A program made the translations under genes and the position numbers. The notes under the pieces are model-generated. The model was not told where the DNA came from, made no database searches, and worked only from the letters and a program-made list of their open reading frames with translations. Below, one piece after another: positions 56,661 to 64,000 of a stretch of 64,000 nt of DNA. Every line of letters starts with the position of its first letter. Position 1 is the stretch's first letter. Source of the DNA: Diphasiastrum complanatum. Its lineage: Eukaryota; Streptophyta; Lycopodiopsida; Lycopodiales; Lycopodiaceae. The stretch spans positions 63,707,067 through 63,771,066 of the forward strand of contig CM055100.1 in NCBI GenBank assembly GCA_029204225.1, given 5' to 3'.

Positions 56661-56766
56661 GGAGATGTGCAAATACCCCTATCAATCAATAGTTGGATTG
56701 ATCATGTATGCCATGGTCTTGCACTCGACCCGATCTTGCCTATGCAGTTAGCATATTAGCATAATA
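56661..56766 (+). pseudogene. Copia RNase H scrap
   Basis: Short block reading IVGLIMYAMVLHSTRS, CLCS, like the RT/RNase H boundary (GSLMYAMVCTRPDLA) of copia. Broken on both sides. Confidence 0.55.
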
Positions 56767-57542
56767 TATGCCATCAACATCTTCTCAAGGGCAAACAAGG
56801 TGACTTGACTCATTCAACACCTTCAACGATTGTCGACTATCACTAAATCTAGTCAAAATGGAGCTTATCATCTCCTCTTTACAGTACAGTTCTAATCTTC
56901 AGGACTACTGCAACTAATGTGTATATACATACAATAATTCAGTAACTAAAAGTGAATGATTCATACCAAATAAATTGAGTCAATTATCAATTATAGCATG
57001 GATTAGAGTTCCTTTGTGAACTCTTTTCTATCTATTTGATTCCATAGAATCAAAGATTTTAGAGAGAGTGAAAGTAACTCAAATAGTAGAGATAGTATTC
57101 AATTTTTAATTATCATAATAAGACCATAGCACATAGTGCATTATTACTGTCAACCATTCTCAGGCACAAGATCGTGATCTAATCGTTGTATTCACAACAG
57201 CTTAATACATATTCTCTACTTTCTTTATGTGTGTTTTCATTATTGAATTATTTCTGATAGCTCATTTCTCGTGTATGGATACTCGTTCCATGACTCATTC
57301 AGAATATCTCATTCAAAGGAAGCATGGTTGTCATAGACACCTAACTATTTTGCTACCTTCATGGTTTTCTTGGACACCTGGTTGATCTAAGTAGTGGTCT
57401 GAATCAATAGATTGGTAAAGATTCTGTCATAATTTAAAGTTGAGTTTCTCCCTTGACTGTATATCACATTCAGTGAGGGTGGTATCAGAGCTAATAAATA
57501 GTATATTCAAACACAATCATTCTGCTATACAAGCCCAACATT
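56767..57542 (+). repeat. Truncated LTR of the I family
   Basis: Resembles the I 5' LTR from about 26945 to its end (CATCAACATCTTCTCAAGGG against CATCAACATTTTCTCAAGGG; ends CCCAACA). The first 200 bp are missing, and no GTACT duplication follows, so it is a separate copy. Confidence 0.75.
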
Positions 57543-58130
57543 ACCGCCCTTATCAATCACTACTAAAATTAGTTCTGTGTGAGACTTAACTACTTACAAG
57601 GTATGGTAATTCATCATACTATATGATAAGTAGCATTATCTAGGAACTTGACACAAAAAATCTTGCATGGAGGTCTATCTAGTCGATGTTATAATGTTGT
57701 GAGTAGAATATGAAGTGATTTTGGATGTGCCATAAGCTGATTTATCTCCCTTGTATTTCCAAAAGATAGTTTCTTCTAGGGTGTGTAGATTTGATGGTGA
57801 GCAACCCTCCGCCTATCAAGAAAGGTTAGAATACTTGGATAGGTTTTTATTTATACTTAGTTGCTAGTTTAGATGCTTATCTAACTCTATCTTAACACTA
57901 CCCCAACTTAACTCTACTTTCTATAACTTTGTAGGGGGTGTGGATATAGTCGTGAGCAGCCCTTCTGCCTGTCAAAGAGGGTTAGTTCACTGGATAGGTG
58001 CCTAACTATGTCAACATGCTACTTTTAGGTGTTTCCTAATTTTTCTCTTCGCTCTACCACCTTTAACACTACTACCCCCAACTCTATTCCACCTTTAACA
58101 CTACTCCCCTTGACCATGATGATGAACAAG
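57543..58130. repeat. Imperfect tandem repeat, about 160-bp unit
   Basis: Two diverged units (about 57778-57935 and 57936-58110) share GTGAGCA-CCCT, GGTTAG, ACTTGGATAGGT/CACTGGATAGGT, and TTAACACTAC. A third relative lies at 30690-30890 inside the L LTR region. Non-coding. 57543-57777 has no recognised feature. Confidence 0.6.
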
Positions 58131-58139
58131 TTGGAACCA

Positions 58140-59536
58140 CCAGATTGAATGATAAAGTGGATTCTAACTTTATAGGAATTTGACTACAAACTCAAAAGTA
58201 AACCACCACGGTTACAAGGGCTGAACGATTGCATTTGCAAGCTAGGCAACATAAAAACTGAAGATAGTGACTGGGAGATTGACCAAGTGAAAGACTTGAT
58301 GAGAATAGACAAAACTATGATACCTGAATGGTACTCCAATATAGCCACCTATCTTTCAACACTTACAGTACCAGAATCCATGTCTCATCAAGAAAAGAGA
58401 AAACTATGCTTACAAGCCCTGAGATTCCCATTAATAGGAGGTGTCCTATACAGACAAGGTATAGAAGGATTGTATAGATGATGTATTACACCAAGAGAGG
58501 TTGGATTTGTTTTAGAAGAATGTCATGATTCAACATGTGAGAGGCCATTTTGCAGGACAATTGACAGCACAGAAGGTACTTAGGGCGGGATACTAGTGGC
58601 CTATTATTTTTCATGATGCTCATTTGTATGCGCGTAACTGTGATATTTGCCAAAGGATCGATCCACATGCCAATCGAACACATTCTTTAGTGCCAATACA
58701 AGTGATGCTACCATTTGGAAAATGGAGAATAGATTTCATGGGACTCATCCACCTTGCATCATCAAGCAGGAAGCACTACATAGTCATAGCCACTGACTAC
58801 TTTACTAAGTGGGCAGAAGCCAGAGCAATAGCAAAAGATAATGCCAAAGAGACGGCATAGTTCTTATTAGAACAAGTGATAGGAAGATTCGGAGTACCCA
58901 AAGAGTTAGTGTCTGATAGAGGTACACATTACCTTAACAAAACTATTAAGGAAAAGTACCCCATATCACCCACAAGCCAATGGCCAAGTCGAGAGTACAA
59001 ACAAACAGCTACTATCTATTCTGAAAAACACTGTAGCGGACAACAACATGGATTGGAACCGTAAGCTATATGCTGCCTTATGGACTTACAACATCACCTA
59101 TAAAGTTAGCACTAACCATACTCCCTTAGTGTATGGACAAGAATGTGTCTTACCAATAGAGATTGAACTCCCCACCATCGGATTTGTTATGGCACACGAT
59201 CAAGGGGAGAAAGAGTCGCTACAACAATGCATTGATACACTGCAAGAATTGGACGAACAACGATTAACCTCCTTGACCCACCAAGAAACGTACAAAAAAT
59301 GGATGAAAATCATAAACGATAGGAAAATGCCAAAGTACAAATTCACTAAGGGACAAGTAGTGTTGTATTATGATGCAAGAAATGAGTTTATGCCACAGAA
59401 GTTTGGAATGAAATGGGGAGGACCATACATTATCCAAAAATTGTATGACAATAACACCATTACACTCACAGAGTTAAGTGGGAAAGTGTTCAGGCACCGT
59501 GTGAACCTGAACAAGTTGAAAACCTACTATTTATAA
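58140..59536 (+). pseudogene. Ty3/gypsy element O: integrase
   Basis: 58287-58481 holds the region before the zinc domain (LRFPLIGGVLYRQGI). Next come the zinc finger end NCDICQRIDPHANR and core start WRIDFMGLIH, then VIATDYFTKWAEARAI (58624-58860) and VSDRGTHYLNK (58876 onward). After a frameshift near 58950 the C-terminus at 59048-59536 reads AALWTYNITYKVSTN, YGQECVLPIEIELP, with the GPY-type motif KWGGPYIIQKLYDN. The vocabulary (ATDYFTKWAEA) fits the Tat branch of plant gypsy elements. RT and upstream domains are missing. Confidence 0.85.
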
Positions 59537-59627
59537 AAACTTAACACTCATGTACAATGTATAATAGCCTTTTGTTTTTATTTCAGGTACCCAGTTATAA
59601 TAGAATAAAAAATGAGGATTTGAGAAT

Positions 59628-60130
59628 ATGCGGCTATGGCAACAAGGACAATTAGGATCTATCAGAGTGATTCAAGAAAGAGGGCCTGAATTGATCAAAC
59701 CGCTAATACAAGCAATTAATCCTTATGTACAAAGTTTTGAATGGGAACCCCAAGAATTAGACTTGTGGATAGAGTCACAACTAATGTGGGAATGAATGGG
59801 AATGAGGATCCAGCATTCTTAGCATTTTTATGGAAACACCAAACGATCAGTCGTATATTCATTAATTGCGAATATGATACCTCTTGTCGTTCACATTATG
59901 ACCTTGACAGTCCGTTCATGCACATAGATATCATAGATGAATGGGTCCTAGATGGTATTGCCACAACCAGTCCACCCCATCAGACAATCTATCTGTATTT
60001 TTCACCACCTCGACGCAACGTTCCCAGAAGATACCGATCATGGATTACCAATTTCTTTGGGGGATTAGATTGGGGGGGATCCTTGACATGGCATAAACCA
60101 CACCTGTTACCCGATAGGGTCTCCACATTT
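59628..60130 (+). pseudogene. Unidentified ORF after O integrase
   Basis: ATG at 59628 (MRLWQQGQLGSIRVI, ELIKPLIQAINPYVQSFEWE). The frame ends at 59783-59785, but a +1/-1 shift near 59780 lets it continue as NEDPAFLAFLWKHQTISRIF, FMHIDIIDEWVLDGI, TIYLYFSPPRRN and WITNFFGGLDWGG. It then runs into a homopurine tract. No family recognised; it may be an accessory gene of the element. Confidence 0.5.
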
Positions 60131-60180
60131 AGAAGAAAAAAAAAAGGAGGGGGGGGGGGGGGGGGGGGGAAGGGGGAGAA
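60131..60180 (+). other. 50-nt homopurine tract with long G run
   Basis: Uninterrupted A/G from 60131 to 60180: a short A-rich part, then a run of about 20 G. It could be a polypurine tract (plus-strand primer) or a G-quadruplex/triplex-prone site. It lies inside the element rather than beside an LTR. Confidence 0.6.
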
Positions 60181-60203
60181 TAGAGAAAAACTTTGTGTAC
60201 ATA

Positions 60204-60875
60204 ATGGAAATCACATCTGAACTAGACATATACACCCTAACAGTACGGGGCATTAGGCATCCTAAAAAAGAAGGAGCAATAGGGATAAGCCTGACAGATT
60301 CAACATGAACAGAGATAGCCAGTATGGGAGTATATTTGAGAACACATTTTACAAACAACGCCGTAGAGTTCAAAAGTGCCAGATTAGGATTGAATATGGC
60401 AACAAAGTTGATACCAAAAGAGAGCCATCTTAGAGTGTGTGGGGATTTGCAGTTGTTAATATATGGAATGACCAATAGGTACCATCTGAAAGACAAAATA
60501 TTAAGGACTTATGCTTTAGCCATACATCAACTGACACAAGAATTTACCATGGTGGAATGGAAGCATATCCCTCGTAGTGAAAATGTGAGAGCTGATGAGC
60601 TAGCCAACTTATCGTATAGCCAAGACGTCTATTGTAACTTCAAACCCAGGAGATCTATCACTAAATTTCCTGATAGGGCTTCTGAATTATGGGTAATAAT
60701 GAAGACCGAGTCTATGTATGGCATCAGATGGGTAGAATATCTATTGACTATCCTAGATCAAACGTCTCCTTGTCTCTTGCAAGACCTGCATCATCTGATG
60801 AGCCAAGAATTAGCCAAAACTTGTTTCAGGACATATCAACATGGCATAGTACAAGGATTAATGCATACCTCTTGA
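60204..60875 (+). pseudogene. Additional RNase H domain of O, downstream of integrase
   Basis: A 223-codon frame with one in-frame TGA at 60306. Pattern of RNase HI of the extra (aRNH) type: LTVRG near residue 15, TNNAVEFKSA (E55), HLRVCGDLQLL (D81), a helical stretch, then VEWKHIPRSENVRADELANL (D131). The first catalytic Asp (usual VDG) is replaced (VRG), so catalysis is doubtful. Known Tat elements carry a second RNase H with pol. Here it is 3' of integrase, separated from it by an unidentified ORF and the purine tract. Confidence 0.75.
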
Positions 60876-60949
60876 AGCAGCACACACCTTGACACTAGGA
60901 AAATCATCCAAGTATGCACACCACTTGTATGTATCAGGAAATCAGCATC

Positions 60950-61352
60950 ATGGGGGATGCAACTACTAGTAATCAGGGGCCATCAAAGTCATGGGAAACA
61001 TTGGCACACGTTCTTTCTAAGGAACGAGAGAGGCATACAAAAGAACTCAATGACCTGAAAAAGGAATTGAAAATGGCAAGGAATTTGACTATTCGAAAAA
61101 GTAATGAGATATTCAGTTTAGAGAATTCTAGAGATACTTGAAAAAAATGACATCAGCAAATAGAAGAAGAAAAAAAGATACAATGAGCCAGACAGCTTGC
61201 ACATATTGAAAACCAAGAGAAAATCATAGGCCAACTCATTTCAGAGGCAGCATCAAAGGAGATCTCAATCCACTCATTGACGAGGGAAGTAGTTGCTTAC
61301 AAATCACAAGACAAATCACAAGAAAAGATTCGAGAACTAGAGGAGACTCGCA
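60950..61352 (+). pseudogene. Coiled-coil ORF of O
   Basis: ATG 60950 (MGDATTSNQGPSKSWETL) followed by Lys/Glu-rich heptad-like sequence (KERERHTKELNDLKKELKMA, later NQEKIIGQLISEAASKE). Three in-frame stops (first at 61139). Cut by fragment C. Similar in style to the coiled-coil part of the extra ORF in L; function unknown. Confidence 0.5.
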
Positions 61353-62166
61353 CAATGGAATGGTTCCAATACCACTTATCCTACACTCTTGATCATTAGC
61401 TGTATAGATAGATCTATGTACATCATTGTAAGAGAGTAAGGTGGAGAAATAGTCCTTTTGAAATGTCATGTGGGAGCTAGCCCCACTATCTATCCACCAA
61501 GAATCATTGGTGTTGCACTTGGATGATGGTGGTTTGTTGGAAACCATCAAGGATGATTCTTCTTCATCCTCCTCCTCTTGATGTGCACTGTTGCTTTGCT
61601 TGTTCTCTTGTGCCTTCTTCTTCTTGAGACATTATGATGCAAAATGCCCTTGCTTGCCACAGAATAAGCATTTGAACTTGGACTTGTCTTTGATCTTGGC
61701 CTTTGAGCTTGATGCATCATCCTCTTCTTTGGCCTCCTTTGGATGCTTCTTCTATTTGCCCTTGAATGAGAAACTGGCTTTCTCATCACCATCCTACAAA
61801 GCAATGAGTTCAATCTTGCTTTGGTGTTTAACATCCTACACTCTTCAGCCACTATTACACTATGTAACTTTTTCTATAGTGGGCACCAAGACACCTTGGA
61901 TTGCAAAACTTTGGACCAAATTTGCAAAGTCATCTCATGAGGACAACTTGTACAAGCTCTTCATCATGAATCTTCTCTCCAATGGAAGCCAACTCCCTAT
62001 TTAGAGACTTGATTCTAAACACATGATCTTGTGCACTCTCCTCACTTCTTCTCATGTTTTGCAAAATTTGGTTTCTAAGCATGAGGACTCTAGAAGTGTT
62101 ACTTGATTCATAGATTGATTTTAAAGACTCCCAAGCATCTTTAGAACTAGTACATGATGATACTTC
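61353..62166 (-). pseudogene. Copia gag-protease fragment C
   Basis: Minus strand. Gag from about 62166 (stops and frameshifts), Lys-rich linker, zinc-knuckle remnant near 61665, Glu-rich linker, then protease SWWIDSGASSHMTFQ and YTANDQECRISGIGTIPL, ending at about 61353. Closest to B, and it keeps uninterrupted the site where A inserted in B. No LTR, primer site or duplication: a broken-off piece. Confidence 0.8.
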
Positions 62167-63059
62167 TTGACGGATTATAAAACGACCCCCATATAGACTG
62201 CCAATCTAAGGAAATGCTAACGGAAGTCGGTCTATACCGCAATTACAGCTCAAGCTCCATTGGGCATGGAGTCGAAAATACAGCATGCAACATCACCCCG
62301 TGTGAGTCCATTTGGGGCAATGTCACGATCAATGAGATTCAAGGCACAACATATCTCGAATTAGGGCTAATGGTATAATCAATCAAGTTCATTGTGCGAT
62401 CTTAAGCTGGTGTTGTCTAAACATAGATGGTGTGCACATGAATTAGGATGGATGCATAGATACCACCCTCCCTACTCACATAATTTCGGATTAGGGAAAA
62501 TCATTGTTTGTGGCTTGACTTGGAAGAAATGGCAAACACAATATCAATGCCCCATTTACCTATCCCATATAAGCAGTTTCAATATTAAGGTTTTAAAGTA
62601 ATGACAAATGGATCACTAATTCAGCACAACACCATGACAATGTTCAGAAAGGAGTCTTCAAATTGGTAGTAAATGGGACTAGGAGATTTGTCACCATAAC
62701 TTTCAAACGAACGATCTTTCACAGACAAAGAAATGGGCTTGGCTCTAAATTGCAAAGTCCATCATAAGTAAGTCTAAAATTTAGTATAATTCCAAACACG
62801 TGATACGTCCTTGGCTTAGCCTATTAAGCATGAATTTAAGAGTTCACATTGGCCTCAGAAACCAACGATAAATAGAGTAGGTTCTATTTCTTGCACACAA
62901 GCAGTAGGAGACAAGGAAGCGATGTGAATCCGTGATGAACCCAAAGGTTAGCCTATGAGATGGACATAGGTAGGCAAGAAGAGACCCTAGGCCAATTACG
63001 AAAAGAGGCCATTGATCAGGTAGGGTAGGATAAGACTTATCGATCAAACACACACCCAA
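62167..63059. other. Unidentified DNA
   Basis: No domain, LTR or repeat recognised. Open frames up to about 70 codons have no motif. Confidence 0.3.
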
Positions 63060-63450
63060 ACTTAGAGTTCACAGATCATCTGTTATATCCACGGGCAGCG
63101 AGCCAGAGGTTGAGAACGGCTCGACGCCCTTAGCAACCACCAAATGGTTGGAGCAGGGTCGCTGTTAGAAATCCACAGGCTTGAAGCGTGGATAGGTGGA
63201 GGAAGGGCGGCAGACAGAAGGTACGCAGGCAGCGAGGAGGGAGTAGGGAGGCACTTTCTTCCCACCCAGGTAGCGAGGAGGACTCCTGATCAGGTAAGAA
63301 CGTGGCCAGGTAGGTTAGGAACCGCAGGCAGGGTCGCGATAGCAGGGAAGCATGGACAGATAGGAATCTGCCACAACAGATCAGATAAGGAGAAGGGTGA
63401 TGGCCTGAAGCAGGCAGGGCGATAAGGAGCATCAACGATGGCCTCTCCTT
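63060..63450. other. GC-richer block with AGGTAGG/GCAGGCAG motifs
   Basis: Higher G+C than the surroundings, with recurrent CAGGTAGG, GGCAGCGAGG and GGCAGGG. Overlapping open frames on both strands (111 codons minus, 93 codons plus) look like by-products of composition. Identity unknown. Confidence 0.35.
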
Positions 63451-64000
63451 CACAGACTCAACCACAGATCAGAGAGGAGGATCCTTAGGTGCCTCATAGA
63501 TTTAACAAATGATTCTGTCACTTCAACTTCCATTGCAGGAGTGACATTCTTCCAATCAGACAGGCTAACAGTCTGACTATACATGATAGCCTCATGGCTT
63601 CTGCAGACCTGACATCTCTCCTTATTGCAAGAGAGTAAGGGCTTTTACTCAACATAGTAGCAGTAGACCTTGTAGAAATGGCTATCGACTTCTAAAGAAC
63701 CTTTTCACAGGCTACTTCAGATCACAATTTGGAGGCTTTTCAATCAATGCTTTACAGAGAAATGGATAACAAATGTCCTAAAGGTCAACACTCTAGACAA
63801 ATTAAAGTGCTTCTTGTTCTCATCATCAAACTCAGAGAAATCAGAATGGCTTTGGAATGTGAATTCATGCTAATTTCGGTTCCAACAAATCAAGCACCAT
63901 GTAACTTCTCCAAGTCTCCACAATCATAGGTAAATACATAGCCCACAGCAGACCACAGATCACAAAAGAACAGGCAACAAATCTTTAAAATACTTGGCAC
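63451..64000. other. Unidentified DNA to window end
   Basis: No feature supportable. Confidence 0.3.

Noticed and set aside
63130-63465. 111-codon Ser/Leu/Pro-rich minus frame
   Set aside because: A GC-rich block keeps frames open on both strands; no motif, so not called as a gene.
1-64000. tRNA, rRNA, CRISPR, telomere or organelle inserts
   Set aside because: Looked for cloverleaf-like, rRNA-like, spaced-repeat and TTTAGGG-type patterns; found none that I could support. The TGGTATCAGAGC hits are primer sites, not tRNA genes.

Overview
The window looks like a retrotransposon-dense stretch of a land-plant nuclear genome; the species cannot be told from the sequence. Reasons: many Ty1/copia elements and some Ty3/gypsy elements, primer-binding sites of the form TGGTATCAGAGCC (complementary to the 3' part of plant initiator Met-tRNA, the usual plant copia primer), AT-rich composition, GT...AG splice signals in the only candidate non-LTR gene, and Tat-like gypsy integrases. 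I see no rRNA, tRNA, CRISPR or bacterial-type operon.

Layout. 1-2.2 kb: a broken histone H3/CENH3-like sequence at the window edge and two exons of an unidentified, stop-containing gene, both on the minus strand. 2.4-9 kb: two minus-strand copia relics (K and D). 9-13.4 kb: a tandem repeat and a decayed plus-strand copia (H), ended by a short CpG-rich island. 13.6-21.6 kb: a minus-strand gag relic (G) flanked by inverted arms, one of which is split by a complete, internally deleted copia (E); then the 3' part of another copia (J). 21.7-25 kb: copia P, with a small terminal-inverted-repeat element inside it. 25-26.7 kb: unidentified AT-rich DNA.

26.7-52 kb is one nested stack. Old copia I (5' LTR at 26748) was hit by element N (30470-40839, duplication CTTTC), which contains head-to-head gypsy fragments L and M. 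It was apparently hit again by minus-strand element B (41505-51988, duplication CTATG). B was then hit by element A (43877-50034, duplication CATCC). LTR divergence judged by eye agrees with the nesting: N about 11%, B about 4%, A 2 differences in 682 bp. A has one unbroken 1322-codon gag-pol reading frame with all catalytic motifs, so it is the only element here that could be autonomous.

52-58 kb holds more copia relics (Q, R, a solo LTR piece) and a tandem repeat. 58.1-61.35 kb is a plus-strand gypsy relic (O) with an unusual order after integrase: an unidentified ORF, a 50-nt homopurine tract, an additional RNase H domain and a coiled-coil ORF. 61.35-62.2 kb is a gag-protease fragment (C) of the A/B/E copia lineage. 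The last 1.8 kb is unidentified.

Gag-protease similarity puts A, B, C, D and E in one copia lineage. Within it A is complete, while E (gag-protease fused in frame to RNase H) and B (gag-protease plus a foreign in-frame segment, no RT) are non-autonomous derivatives with their own LTRs and target duplications. Such elements would need enzymes in trans from a relative like A; this is inference.
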